Shown piece after piece: positions 41,301 through 50,638 of a stretch of 64,000 nucleotides of DNA. Source of the stretch: Allochromatium humboldtianum. Its GTDB lineage: Bacteria > Pseudomonadota > Gammaproteobacteria > Chromatiales > Chromatiaceae. A program made the position numbers and the translations under genes. The notes under the pieces were generated by a model. That model did no database searches. It worked only from the letters and a program-made list of their open reading frames with translations, and was not told where the DNA came from. The stretch covers positions 248,001-312,000 of the forward strand of contig NZ_JABZEO010000004.1 of the NCBI RefSeq assembly GCF_013385175.1, read 5' to 3'. Positions within the stretch are counted from its first letter, which is position 1; the number at the start of each line of letters is the position of its first letter.

Positions 41301-42984
41301 GACGCGAACGGGCGATGGAGCGACTGAGCAGGACGACCGGAACCAGACCGGCCAGGACGATGGTGAGCGCCGCCGGCCCGGCGTCGGCCAGACGCTCGTC
41401 GGAGGCCAGCTCATAGGCGCGCACCGCCAGGGTGTCGAAGTTGAATGGCCGCAGCGCGAGAGTCGCCGGCAGTTCCTTGATGACATCGACGAACACCAGC
41501 AGCAGCGCCGTCAGCAGACTGCCGCGCAGCAGGGGCACATGCACGCGCCACAGCACCTGCGCCGGACGCAGACCCAGTGAGCGCGCCGCCTCATCCATCG
41601 CCGGGCGGATGCGGGTCAGACCGGATTCGACCGTCTGGAGCGAAACAGACAGGAAGCGTGCCAGATAGGCGAACAAGAGCGCGAACAGGGTGCCGCTGAG
41701 CAGCAGCCCGGTCGAGACGCCGAAGGTCGCGCGCATCCAGGCGTCGAGCGCATTGTCCAGCCAGGCGAAGGGGAGCATGACGCCGATGGCGATCACCGCC
41801 CCCGGCACCGCATAGCCCATCCCGGCCAGACGCACGCTCGACCGCACCAGGGACGTCGGTATCAGCCGCTGGGCATAGGCCAGCAGGAGCGCCACGATCA
41901 GCGCCAGCAGTGCGGCGCCGCCGGCCAGACTGAGGCTGTTGAGCGTCAGGCTCAGGAAGCGCGCATCGAACCCGGTGGCCGCCCGCGTCCAGGACCAGAC
42001 CGCGAGCTGTCCGGCCGGCACCAGGAAGCCGAACAGCAGCGGCAGCAGACAGACGAACAGCGCCCCGAACGCACCCCAGCCATGCAGATGATAGCGCCGG
42101 ATCGGCTGATGACGCTGCGCCGTGTGATGATAGCGCGCCTGCCGGCGCGAGCCGCGCTCGACCAGGATCAAAGTCAGCACGAACACCAGCAGTAGTGCGG
42201 CCAGTTGCGCGGCGGCGGCCGGTTCGCCCTGCCCCAGCCAGACGCGGAAGATCCCGGTGGTGAAGGTCGCGACCCCGAAATACTGCACGGTGCCATAGTC
42301 GGCCAGGGTCTCCATCAGGGCCAGGGTCACTCCGGCGACGATGGCCGGCCGCGCCAGAGGCAGCGCCACGCGCCGGAAAGCGCCCCAGGGACCATTGCCG
42401 AGCGTGCGCCCGACCTCGAGCACCGCGACCGACTGGCTCAGAAAGGCCGCACGCGCCAGCAGATAGACATAGGGATAGAGCACCAGCGACAGCATGAGCA
42501 CGGCGCCGGGCAGTGAACGGATCGCCGGGAACCAGTAGTCGCCATAGCCCCAGCCGGTCCAGTCGCGCAACAGCGTCTGGACCGGCCCGGCGTAATCGAG
42601 CAGGCCGGTGTAGGTGTAGGCGATGATATAGGCCGGCATGGCCATCGGCAGCAGCAAGGCCCATTCGAACAGCCGGCGTCCGGGGAAGCGGCACAGGGTC
42701 GTGAGCCAGGCGGTCCCGACCCCGATGAACAGGGTGCCGAGGCCGACGCCGAGCATCAGGAGCAGCGAATTGGCGACATAGTCCGGCAGAACGCTCGATG
42801 CCAGATGTCGCCAGACCTCGCTCGCCGGAACCAGCACCGACCCCAGCACCACCAGCACCGGCAGCGCCAGCAGCAGAGCGAGTGTTCCGATGAATAGGCC
42901 GGACGCGAACTCTGGACGTCGCCAGACGACGCGGCGGCCGGATGGGGCCGCCGCGTTCGGCGTCTGGTTCAGGACTACTTCCAT
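41284..42984 (-). CDS. fbpB: ferric iron ABC transporter, fused double permease (FbpB-type)
   Basis: A 566-residue inner-membrane protein with about twelve helices. It contains two binding-protein-dependent permease modules, with EAA-type loops EVGRTLGNGPWGAFRRVALP in the first half and EAARSLGLRPAQVLWRVHVP in the second. This duplicated single-chain form is normal for FbpB of ferric-iron transporters. Overlaps the genes on both sides (10 bases with the binding protein, 17 with the ATPase), so the three are one operon. Confidence 0.92.
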   Translation of the reverse strand: MEVVLNQTPNAAAPSGRRVVWRRPEFASGLFIGTLALLLALPVLVVLGSVLVPASEVWRHLASSVLPDYVANSLLLMLGVGLGTLFIGVGTAWLTTLCRFPGRRLFEWALLLPMAMPAYIIAYTYTGLLDYAGPVQTLLRDWTGWGYGDYWFPAIRSLPGAVLMLSLVLYPYVYLLARAAFLSQSVAVLEVGRTLGNGPWGAFRRVALPLARPAIVAGVTLALMETLADYGTVQYFGVATFTTGIFRVWLGQGEPAAAAQLAALLLVFVLTLILVERGSRRQARYHHTAQRHQPIRRYHLHGWGAFGALFVCLLPLLFGFLVPAGQLAVWSWTRAATGFDARFLSLTLNSLSLAGGAALLALIVALLLAYAQRLIPTSLVRSSVRLAGMGYAVPGAVIAIGVMLPFAWLDNALDAWMRATFGVSTGLLLSGTLFALLFAYLARFLSVSLQTVESGLTRIRPAMDEAARSLGLRPAQVLWRVHVPLLRGSLLTALLLVFVDVIKELPATLALRPFNFDTLAVRAYELASDERLADAGPAALTIVLAGLVPVVLLSRSIARSRHVQSP

Positions 42985-44039
42985 CCCGCCCGATCCATCA
43001 CCCGCACCGCCTCGGCATTCAGCTCACCGAGCCGGCCGAGATTCAGGTCATCGGCCTCGAAGGGACCGAAGCCGACCAGGGTCGGGCTGATGTCGATGCC
43101 CTCGCGCACCGGATACTCGCCATTGACCTGGCCATACCAAGCCTGCGACTCGGGGGTCAGCAGGAACTCGACCAGTTTGAGCGCCGCCTCGCGGTTACGT
43201 GCCGAGGCGGTCAGGGCCACGCCGCTGACGTTGACATGCACGCCACGCCCGTCGCCCTGCCCCGGCTGATTCGGCCAGAAGACGGCCAGGGCGCGCGCCG
43301 GATCACGCTCGGCCGGATCGTCCGAGTCGAGCATTCCGGCCAGATAATAGGTGTTGGCCAGAGCCAGATCGCATTCGCCAACGGCCGCCGCCTTGATCTG
43401 ATCGCGGTCGCCGCCCTGAGGCGGACGTGCCAGATTCGCTACCAGACCCTTGGCCCAGGTCTCGGCGGCCTCGATGCCATCGGCGGCGATCAGCGAAGCG
43501 ACCATCGACTGGTTGTAGACATTGTCGGACGAGCGCACGCAGATGCGGCCCTTCCAGCGCGGATCGGTCAGATCCTCATAGGTCGAGAGCTGACCGGAGT
43601 CGACACGATCGCGCGCATAGAGGATGGGACGCGCACGCACGGAGAGCGCCACCCAGTGTCCATCCGGGTCGCGATAGTTCGCCGGTACGGCCGCGTTCAC
43701 AGTCTCGACGTCGATCGGCTGGGTCACGCCTGCGGACTTGGCCTGATGGAGGTTGCCCGCGTCGACCGTGATCAGCAGATCGGCCGGACTGTTGCGCCCT
43801 TCGCTCTTGAGACGCTGCAACAGTGCCTCAGCCTTGCCGGTGAGCAGATTGACCCGGATCCCGGTCTGCTCGGTGAAGCGGTCGAGCAGTGGTTTGATCA
43901 GTTCCTCCTTGCGGGCCGAGTAGAGGTTAACCTCGGTCTCGGGAGCAGCGGCGGCCGGGCCGGACAGCGTCAAAGCCAGGGTGGCGGACAGGGCGAGCAC
44001 GAGCGAATCGGACAGTCGCGGAGCAGACACGATTGACAT
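42975..44039 (-). CDS. fbpA: periplasmic ferric iron-binding protein (FbpA/FutA/IdiA-type)
   Basis: A 354-residue substrate-binding protein with a signal peptide (cut near residue 32, AAAAP). It has the FbpA fold start VNLYSARKEELIKPLLDRF and the tandem tyrosines in LANTYYLAGM that bind Fe(III). GAGG lies only one base before the ATG at 44039, so a GTG three codons later (44030) may be the real start. First gene of fbpABC, behind a candidate Fur box. Confidence 0.92.
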   Translation of the reverse strand: MSIVSAPRLSDSLVLALSATLALTLSGPAAAAPETEVNLYSARKEELIKPLLDRFTEQTGIRVNLLTGKAEALLQRLKSEGRNSPADLLITVDAGNLHQAKSAGVTQPIDVETVNAAVPANYRDPDGHWVALSVRARPILYARDRVDSGQLSTYEDLTDPRWKGRICVRSSDNVYNQSMVASLIAADGIEAAETWAKGLVANLARPPQGGDRDQIKAAAVGECDLALANTYYLAGMLDSDDPAERDPARALAVFWPNQPGQGDGRGVHVNVSGVALTASARNREAALKLVEFLLTPESQAWYGQVNGEYPVREGIDISPTLVGFGPFEADDLNLGRLGELNAEAVRVMDRAGWK

Positions 44040-44078
44040 TCCTCAATGAAAAATGACCGGACTGCATCCTAACACAAC

Positions 44079-44097
44079 AAGAACGATTCGCATTAAA
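44079..44097 (-). promoter_or_regulatory. candidate Fur box upstream of fbpABC
   Basis: The minus strand 19-mer TTTAATGCGAATCGTTCTT matches 12 of 19 positions of the Fur consensus GATAATGATAATCATTATC and lies about 40 bases upstream of fbpA, in an AT-rich spot. Iron repression of this operon is expected from family knowledge. A TAGGAT -10 sits just downstream. Confidence 0.5.
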
Positions 44098-44126
44098 ATT
44101 TTGTCGTCGGGGCTACTTCCCTGGAG

Positions 44127-44185
44127 CCATCCTGGGCGATGCCCTTGATCTTCTTCTCCTTGACCAGCTCGGCGATGCACTCCAG
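44127..44185 (-). pseudogene. 59-base displaced copy of an internal gyrA segment
   Basis: Bases 44127-44185 align without gaps to 49595-49653 inside gyrA, with three differences, in the same orientation. The matching gyrA part encodes [18 protein letters not shown]. No gyrA sequence continues on either side. It lies immediately beyond the end of the restriction endonuclease gene (stop at 44193), at the distal border of the restriction-modification insert. Confidence 0.85.
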
Positions 44186-44192
44186 TTGGTTG

Positions 44193-45149
44193 TCAGGGGG
44201 CGGTGTATGGCCCAAGGAAACGCTCACCATCGAAATGGATCAGATGTGACGGTGCATCAGCGACCCATACCTCGGTTTCCCAAGCGATTTCGCTCAGGTA
44301 GCGACCCATGGCGGCCCGGTTAGGGAAAGCGGTCACATAGACCAACCCAGCTGTCGACTCGGCAAACAGGCCAGCCAGCTCGGTGTGCCGCTTGCCATCG
44401 ACCGGACCATGGCTGGTGACGGACTCCACCAGGAGCAGCCAGTTTCTTGCGGTGTCGTGCAGCACCACATCCGGCATCTTGCCGTGAGAGTCGACCTCGA
44501 CACCCAGTTCAGCCAGCCGGACGGCGTCGAAATAAGCCCACTTGTCGCCCGTGTCTCCGACATAGACCAGCACGCTACCAGGAGCGAAGCGCGGAGCAAA
44601 GTCTTCGATGATGGCCCGGATCAGCGTGCTGTGCTCGCCGGGACTGAGCGTGATCTGTTGTCCTGGAGCAATCTCTACCGGGATACGATGCTGCTCGCGT
44701 TCTCTGGCGTAGCGAGCTGCCAGCGTTTCACGACCGGCCAGATAGGCTGAGAGATGAGCGCGCCATTTGCGAGTACCGAAGGTGCGCAGCAACGCCAGCG
44801 CTGCCGGTTCGATCTGATAGACGGCCTTGGGGCTGTTTACGGATCGGCTGGGCAGGTCCGGATTATAGAGGATCAGCCCGGCTTCCACGAATTGATGCAG
44901 CGTCTGTCGTCGCACCGTTTCACGGGTGTTCGGCGCATAGTCATTGTCATAATGCGCTCGCGCCCAGTGCATGATGGGCGTGACGCCCAGCAGTGGATTT
45001 TCCGCCTTTGCCCATGGCTTGCCCGGCGTGAGATTCAATAGGGCCAGCAGACACAGGGCGGAACGCTCATTGTGCTGCGCTCGCGGCAGGCCCAGGGATG
45101 CGAGGATCTGCAGCGCGGCCTCGATGTGGGCGTTTTGAGCGTCGGTCAT
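44193..45149 (-). CDS. type II restriction endonuclease, BsuBI/PstI family
   Basis: A 318-residue endonuclease. The N-terminal helical domain is like BsuBI/PstI (opening with ALQILASLGLPRAQHNERSA), and the C-terminal catalytic domain has LVYVGDTGDKWAYFD, MPDVVLHD and LLLVESVTSHGPVDGKR, the PD...ExK-like core of this family. BsuBI and PstI cut CTGCAG; the target here cannot be told from sequence alone. The start overlaps the methyltransferase stop by four bases. Composition is clearly less GC-rich than the chromosome, in line with horizontal transfer. Confidence 0.9.
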   Translation of the reverse strand: MTDAQNAHIEAALQILASLGLPRAQHNERSALCLLALLNLTPGKPWAKAENPLLGVTPIMHWARAHYDNDYAPNTRETVRRQTLHQFVEAGLILYNPDLPSRSVNSPKAVYQIEPAALALLRTFGTRKWRAHLSAYLAGRETLAARYAREREQHRIPVEIAPGQQITLSPGEHSTLIRAIIEDFAPRFAPGSVLVYVGDTGDKWAYFDAVRLAELGVEVDSHGKMPDVVLHDTARNWLLLVESVTSHGPVDGKRHTELAGLFAESTAGLVYVTAFPNRAAMGRYLSEIAWETEVWVADAPSHLIHFDGERFLGPYTAP

Positions 45150-46705
45150 GCCGCCAGTTCCGCCAGCTTGCTGTCGATCTGCTCTTGCGTGAGCGCGCCT
45201 TGTTGGATAGCCCAGGCGCCAAGCTGGATGAGGTCATCCCGACTTGGAAACTTCATCGTCTTGAGGTCGGTTGCATTGACCTGTGTGTGGCCGTTGAAGC
45301 GCCGGAACTGTTCATCGACGGCGGTTGTGTTGAGAAAAACCGCAAGTCCATGCGCCAGGGGTTCAGGCAGACCGCGTTTCTGTTCGTGGAAAACGTTGAG
45401 ATGGTTTTCAAAACCCAGCATGGGGTAATCATTGAAGGTCGCTGGATCGACCACGCTCGCTATGATCCGGCGCTTTTCTTCTTTTGACGAAAAGCGCCGC
45501 ACAACGCAGTAGAAGCCTTTTGGATACAGCCATTTTTCGGTGTCGGCATTGTGCGCTATGGCATTGGGTTTCTTCATGCCTTCGATGGGCCATGTGGTCA
45601 TTCCCCCGCTGAAATGTCCGGGGTAAAGCAGAGGCGCAGTACCCGGCCCCGGCATGTCGCGCAGATGCTCCTTCAGGCGAAAGTCGACCACAGGTCCGGT
45701 CGAAACCTGGATGCCAAGATCGGCGAGCGTATAGCGGATCGCCGCAGACAATGCGATCGTATTTGGCTCAAGCGATGTGGGCACATGGATGAATCGCTCG
45801 AGATCATCCGGGAATACGATCTGGTCGAATGGATATTCGTTGGTCGTCAGGTCGGCGAATGTATCATCGGTGGATGTCGACACCGTCACTGGTCCCTGAA
45901 TGCCCCCGCGCTCCAATCGGATGATGATGTTCTCTTGCAGCACACCGTCATCCTTGAATGCCTGACGGCGCGATTCGAATAGATGCATGTGGCGAATGGC
46001 GGCTCGCTCAAGGATAAAGTCCCGGAACGGGCGATAATATGGGCCATTGCAGAAACTACGCGGGATGATGGCGACGATTTGACCGTTCGGTGCAGTCAGC
46101 GCCACGGCTAGAGCGACGAAGGCGCTATACAGGTTGACGGTCTCGATGCCGACACGACGGAGAGCGGCTCGATGCGCTGAGTGACTGCTGATTTTTTTGT
46201 ATGGCGGATTCAGGATGGCGTGCGTGTAAAGATTTAAGGGTTCTGAAAAAAGACTTCCTGTCAGCGAGTTTGCAGCGGCATGAATGAAGTCTTCTTTATA
46301 GATATTGCAACTAAAATCACTTTTTTTATAATCGTATTTTTCAAGCGTCTGCGCCAAGCATTTAACCAGGTTGGAATCAAGCTCAAAAGCATCTACTTCA
46401 ACCTGACTGAAACGAAATCCGCCTTGCCTCCAGCGATCTAAAAAGGCGGCTGAAAGAGAACCGATACCTGCTCCGGCATCCAACAAACGACAGCATTCAT
46501 CTCCATCTGCAAAAAGACCCGCCATAAAAACGGCCGTTTTCTCAGGCGTAAAAAACTGACCGAGCAGTGCTTTTTTGTTGCTTTCAGTGCTCCTCGATAA
46601 ATACAGTCTTTTTTGCTCGACGACTGAAAGCAATACTACATCCCCTTCAAAAATTGATGTTGCAAACGATGCGGTTTGCCAAACGCTCACCGCATCTTCC
46701 ATCAA
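45146..46705 (-). CDS. type II DNA adenine-N6 methyltransferase (BsuBI/PstI partner)
   Basis: A 519-residue modification enzyme. GQFFTPEKTAVFMA (about residues 49-62) leads into the SAM-binding DAGAGIGSLSAAFL, and the catalytic motif is ILNPPYKK (NPPY, adenine-N6). A long C-terminal target-recognition part follows. It precedes and overlaps the endonuclease, so methylation can start first. AT-richer than the neighbours, especially its first 500 bases. The start ATG at 46705 is only 11 bases from the serC stop. Confidence 0.92.
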   Translation of the reverse strand: MMEDAVSVWQTASFATSIFEGDVVLLSVVEQKRLYLSRSTESNKKALLGQFFTPEKTAVFMAGLFADGDECCRLLDAGAGIGSLSAAFLDRWRQGGFRFSQVEVDAFELDSNLVKCLAQTLEKYDYKKSDFSCNIYKEDFIHAAANSLTGSLFSEPLNLYTHAILNPPYKKISSHSAHRAALRRVGIETVNLYSAFVALAVALTAPNGQIVAIIPRSFCNGPYYRPFRDFILERAAIRHMHLFESRRQAFKDDGVLQENIIIRLERGGIQGPVTVSTSTDDTFADLTTNEYPFDQIVFPDDLERFIHVPTSLEPNTIALSAAIRYTLADLGIQVSTGPVVDFRLKEHLRDMPGPGTAPLLYPGHFSGGMTTWPIEGMKKPNAIAHNADTEKWLYPKGFYCVVRRFSSKEEKRRIIASVVDPATFNDYPMLGFENHLNVFHEQKRGLPEPLAHGLAVFLNTTAVDEQFRRFNGHTQVNATDLKTMKFPSRDDLIQLGAWAIQQGALTQEQIDSKLAELAA

Positions 46706-46716
46706 TCAGCAATTAC

Positions 46717-47799
46717 TCAGCCGTTGCGGCACTCGAACTCCTGCATGAATGCAACCAGCGCATCCACCCCCGCCTCGGGCATGGCGTTGTAGATGCTCGC
46801 ACGCATCCCGCCGACCGAACGATGCCCCTTGAGCGTGGTCAACCCAGCGGCTTTAGCCTCCTTGAGGAAGACCTCGTCCAGCTCGGCGTTGGCCAGGGTG
46901 AAGGGCACGTTCATCCAGGAACGATCCGTCGGCGCAACCGGGTTGGCATAGAAGCTCGACGCATCGATGACGTCATAGAGCTTCCTGGCCTTGCGCGCAT
47001 TGACCTCAGCCATCGTTGTCAGACCGCCCATGTCCTTCAGCCACTTGAACACCAGCCCCGCCAGATACCAGGCATAGGTCGGCGGGGTGTTGTACATGGA
47101 GTCGTTGTCGGCGTGGATCTTGTAATCGAGCATGGTCGGCGTGCCCTGGATCGGCTGGCCGATCAGATCCTCGCGCACGATGACGATGGTCAGACCCGCC
47201 GGACCGATATTTTTCTGCGCACCGGCATAGATCAGCCCGAACTTCGAGACATCGATCGGACGTGACAGGATGGTCGAGGACATATCGGCGACCAGCGGCT
47301 TGCCGCCGGTCTCGGGCACATAGGGGAACTCGACACCCTCGATGGTCTCGTTCGGCGTGTAGTGGACATAGGCGGCGTCGGCGCTCAGGCTCAGTTCGTC
47401 CTGGGCTGGTGCGCGGGTGAACTTGCTCGACTCAGTCGTCGCGGCGACGTTCACGCTGCCATAGTGACGCGCCTCGGCGATCGCCTTCTTCGACCAGGAA
47501 CCGGTGTTGATGTAGTCCGCACCCTCGGCCCCGCGCAGCAGGTTCATGGGGATCATGGAGAACTGGAGCGAGGCGCCGCCCTGCAGAAACAGCACCTTGT
47601 AATTGGCCGGAATCGCGAGCAGTTCGCGCAGATCGGCCTCGGCCTCGGCGGCGATGGACATGAACTCCTTGCCGCGATGGCTCATCTCGGCCACGCACAT
47701 GCCGCTGCCGCGCCAATCGAGCATCTCGTCGCGGGCCTGGGCCAGGACCGCCTCGGGCAGCATCGCGGGACCGGCACTGAAGTTATAGACGCGAGCCAT
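46717..47799 (-). CDS. serC: phosphoserine aminotransferase
   Basis: A 360-residue PLP enzyme for serine (and pyridoxal) synthesis: converts 3-phosphohydroxypyruvate and glutamate to phosphoserine. [14 protein letters not shown] at the N-terminus, [11 protein letters not shown], and the PLP lysine in [10 protein letters not shown]. The ATG at 47799 (GGGGA about 9 bases upstream) is preferred over the frame start at 47814. It follows gyrA as in many gammaproteobacteria; the usual next genes (pheA and others) are displaced by the restriction-modification pair. Confidence 0.96.
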   Translation of the reverse strand: MARVYNFSAGPAMLPEAVLAQARDEMLDWRGSGMCVAEMSHRGKEFMSIAAEAEADLRELLAIPANYKVLFLQGGASLQFSMIPMNLLRGAEGADYINTGSWSKKAIAEARHYGSVNVAATTESSKFTRAPAQDELSLSADAAYVHYTPNETIEGVEFPYVPETGGKPLVADMSSTILSRPIDVSKFGLIYAGAQKNIGPAGLTIVIVREDLIGQPIQGTPTMLDYKIHADNDSMYNTPPTYAWYLAGLVFKWLKDMGGLTTMAEVNARKARKLYDVIDASSFYANPVAPTDRSWMNVPFTLANAELDEVFLKEAKAAGLTTLKGHRSVGGMRASIYNAMPEAGVDALVAFMQEFECRNG

Positions 47800-47842
47800 T
47801 CTGACATTCCCCATGGGTTGAGTGTTCTGCGGTGGACATCCC

Positions 47843-47864
47843 GTAGGATGTGGTGAGCGGTTCG
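47843..47864. repeat. partial REP-like element between gyrA and serC
   Basis: GTAGGATGTGGTGAGCGGTTCG is close to one arm of the palindrome at 2039-2108 (left arm GTAGGATGCGGTGAG, then inner CGGTTCG). The opposite arm is absent, so it is a half copy or decayed element. Confidence 0.6.
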
Positions 47865-47871
47865 ATCGATT

Positions 47872-50472
47872 CTAGGCGTCGTCCGCCACGGACGCCTCGC
47901 TGTCCTCGGCGGCCTCCTCGCCCGTTTCCTTGTCGCCTTCCAGGGCGGCGATGCGCTCGACGAAGACCAGTCGCTGGCCCTCGCCGAGATTGATCAATTT
48001 GACTCCCTTGGTATTGCGTCCGACCACCGGGATCTGATCGACCGAGGTGCGGATCAGGGTGCCGTCATCGGCGATCAGCATGATTTCGTCGCCCGGATGG
48101 ACCAGGATCGCGCCAACCTGAGCGCCGTTGCGCTCAGCCGTATCGATGGCGATCACGCCCTGAGTGCCGCGCCCCTTGGTCGGGAACTGATCGACGTCGG
48201 TGCGTTTGCCGTAGCCATTCTCGGTGACGCTGAGCACGGTGCCGCCGTCCTCGGGCGCGACCAGAGCGATCACCCGCTGTCCCTCCTGGAGCATCACGCC
48301 GCGCACACCATGGGCGGCGCGTCCCATCGAGCGGACATGGCTCTCGGAGAAACGCACCGCCTTGCCCGCCGAGGTGAACAGCATCAGATCCTGCTCGCCG
48401 CCGGTGATGGTCGCGCCGACCAGCAGTTCGTCCTCGCGCAGGTCGATGGCGATGATGCCGCGCGAGAGCGGACGCGAGAAGTCCTTGAGCGGGGTCTTCT
48501 TGACCGTGCCGGCGCTGGTGGCCATGAACACGAAGAAGCCGTCCTCGTAGTCGCGCACCGGCAGCAGGGTGGTGATGCGCTCGCCCGCCTCCAGCGGCAG
48601 CAGATTGACCATGGGCCGACCGCGCGCGCCGCGTCCGGCCTGAGGCAGCTCGTAGACCTTGAGCCAGTAGACCCGTCCGCGACTGGAGAAGCAGAGCACG
48701 GTGTCGTGCGAATTGGCGACGAAGATACGGTCGATGAAGTCCTCTTCCTTGATCGCGGTCGCGCTCTTGCCCTTACCGCCGCGCTTCTGGGCCTGATAGT
48801 CGCTGATCGGCTGGGTCTTGACATAGCCCTGATGCGAGAGCGTGACCACGCGATCCTCGGGCGCGATCAGATCCTCTAGGGTCAGATCCGTTTGATCGAG
48901 CTGGATCTCGGTGCGACGCTCGTCGCCGAACTGGTCGCGCACGGCGATCAGTTCCTCGCGGATGACCTCCATCAGCCGATCCGGATCGGAGAGGATCAAG
49001 AGCAGCGCGGCGATGGTCTCCAGGATGTCCTCGAATTCCTTGAGGATCTTGTCCTGCTCCAGCCCGGTCAAGCGGTGCAGTTGCAGATCCAGGATCGCCT
49101 TGGCCTGACGCTCGCTCAACCGATAGCCGGCGTCGCTGAGACCGAAGCAGGCTTCGAGTTCTTCCGGGCGGGTGCGGTCGGCGCCGGCACGCTCCAGCAT
49201 CCCGGTCGCGGCGCCGGGCGGCCAGTGGCGTTCCATCAGCCGCTCGCGCGCCTCGGCCGGATTGGCGGCGGCCTTTATGGTGGCGATCACCTCGTCGATA
49301 TTGGCGAGCGCGATGGCATAGCCTTCCAGCACATGCGCCCGGTCGCGCGCCTTGCGCAGTTCGTAGAGCGTGCGGCGCGTGACGACGTCGCGGCGGTGGC
49401 GCAGGAAGTATTCGAGGATCTGCTTGAGGTTGAGCGTCAGCGGCTGGCCGTCGACCAGCGCGACCATGTTGATGCCGAACACCTGCTGGAGCTGGGTATG
49501 CTGATAGAGATTGTTGAGCAGCACCTCGGAGTGGGTGTCGCGCTTGAGTTCGATGACGATGCGCATCCCGTCCTTGTCTGACTCGTCGCGCAGACCGTCC
49601 TGGGCGATGCCCTCGATCTTCTTCTCCTTGACCAGCTCGGCGATGCGCTCCAGCAGCCGCGCCTTGTTGACCTGATAGGGGATCTCGGTGATGACGATCG
49701 CCTCGCGTCCGCTGCGCTTCTGGGTCTCGGTGGTGGCGCGGGCGCGCATCACACAGCGACCGCGCCCGGTGCGGTAGGCTTCGCGGATGCCGCGCACCCC
49801 ATTGATGAGTCCGGCGGTCGGGAAGTCCGGTCCGGGCACGATCTCCATCAGCTCGTCGAGCGACACCAGCGGGTTGTCGATGATCGCCAGACAAGCATCG
49901 ATGACCTCGCGCAGATTGTGCGGGGGGATGTTGGTCGCCATGCCGACGGCGATGCCGGAGGAGCCATTGACCAGCAGGTTCGGAAAACGCGCCGGCAGGA
50001 CCGAGGGTTCGTGCTCGGTGTTGTCGTAGTTCGGGACGAAATCGACCGTTTCCTTGTCCAGATCGTCGAGCAGGGTGTCGGCGATGCGCGTCATGCGCAC
50101 TTCGGTGTAGCGCATGGCGGCCGGTGGATCGCCATCGACCGAACCGAAGTTGCCCTGACCGTCGACGAGCAGATTGCGCAGCGAGAACGGCTGGGCCATG
50201 CGCACCATGGTGTCGTAGATGGCCGCGTCGCCGTGGGGGTGGTACTTACCCATGACATCGCCGACCACGCGCGCCGATTTGCGATAGGCCCGGTTCCAGA
50301 CGTTGCCCTGCTCGTGCATGGAGAAGAGGACGCGCCGGTGCACCGGCTTGAGACCATCGCGAACGTCTGGCAGGGCACGTCCCACGATCACGCTCATGGC
50401 GTAATCGAGGTAGGACTGACGCATCTCGTCTTCGAGATTGATGGGCAGGACTTCTTTGGCGAAATCTGGCAT
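47872..50472 (-). CDS. gyrA: DNA gyrase subunit A
   Basis: An 866-residue topoisomerase II subunit that cuts and rejoins DNA for negative supercoiling. Catalytic tyrosine Y122 in AMRYTEVRM, normal N-terminal and coiled-coil domains, and C-terminal wrapping domain with the GyrA box QKRGGKG. Numbering is the same as E. coli in the quinolone region (HGDAAIYD, 80-87): position 83 is Ala where E. coli has Ser, while D87 is kept. An acidic tail ([19 protein letters not shown]) ends the chain. An internal piece recurs at 44127. Confidence 0.97.
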   Translation of the reverse strand: MPDFAKEVLPINLEDEMRQSYLDYAMSVIVGRALPDVRDGLKPVHRRVLFSMHEQGNVWNRAYRKSARVVGDVMGKYHPHGDAAIYDTMVRMAQPFSLRNLLVDGQGNFGSVDGDPPAAMRYTEVRMTRIADTLLDDLDKETVDFVPNYDNTEHEPSVLPARFPNLLVNGSSGIAVGMATNIPPHNLREVIDACLAIIDNPLVSLDELMEIVPGPDFPTAGLINGVRGIREAYRTGRGRCVMRARATTETQKRSGREAIVITEIPYQVNKARLLERIAELVKEKKIEGIAQDGLRDESDKDGMRIVIELKRDTHSEVLLNNLYQHTQLQQVFGINMVALVDGQPLTLNLKQILEYFLRHRRDVVTRRTLYELRKARDRAHVLEGYAIALANIDEVIATIKAAANPAEARERLMERHWPPGAATGMLERAGADRTRPEELEACFGLSDAGYRLSERQAKAILDLQLHRLTGLEQDKILKEFEDILETIAALLLILSDPDRLMEVIREELIAVRDQFGDERRTEIQLDQTDLTLEDLIAPEDRVVTLSHQGYVKTQPISDYQAQKRGGKGKSATAIKEEDFIDRIFVANSHDTVLCFSSRGRVYWLKVYELPQAGRGARGRPMVNLLPLEAGERITTLLPVRDYEDGFFVFMATSAGTVKKTPLKDFSRPLSRGIIAIDLREDELLVGATITGGEQDLMLFTSAGKAVRFSESHVRSMGRAAHGVRGVMLQEGQRVIALVAPEDGGTVLSVTENGYGKRTDVDQFPTKGRGTQGVIAIDTAERNGAQVGAILVHPGDEIMLIADDGTLIRTSVDQIPVVGRNTKGVKLINLGEGQRLVFVERIAALEGDKETGEEAAEDSEASVADDA

Positions 50473-50549
50473 GGGCGTGATGAACCGACTCTGAGGCGCG
50501 CGGCAGGGAGCGGGCGCGTGACCGCGCGGGCTTGATGTTTAACTGTGCG

Positions 50550-50558
50550 ATTCTACCA
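50550..50558 (-). promoter_or_regulatory. extended -10 promoter element upstream of gyrA
   Basis: Minus strand TGGTAGAAT: an extended -10 (TGn) with TAGAAT (5 of 6), about 80 bases before the gyrA ATG. A poor -35 fits supercoiling-controlled gyrase promoters. Confidence 0.45.
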
Positions 50559-50638
50559 CGACAGCGGTTTCAGACCGCGTTTCTGGGCCAGTATCAACCG
50601 AAACTCAGCTGGAATCCGCCATCTGCGGAATCGGGCGT

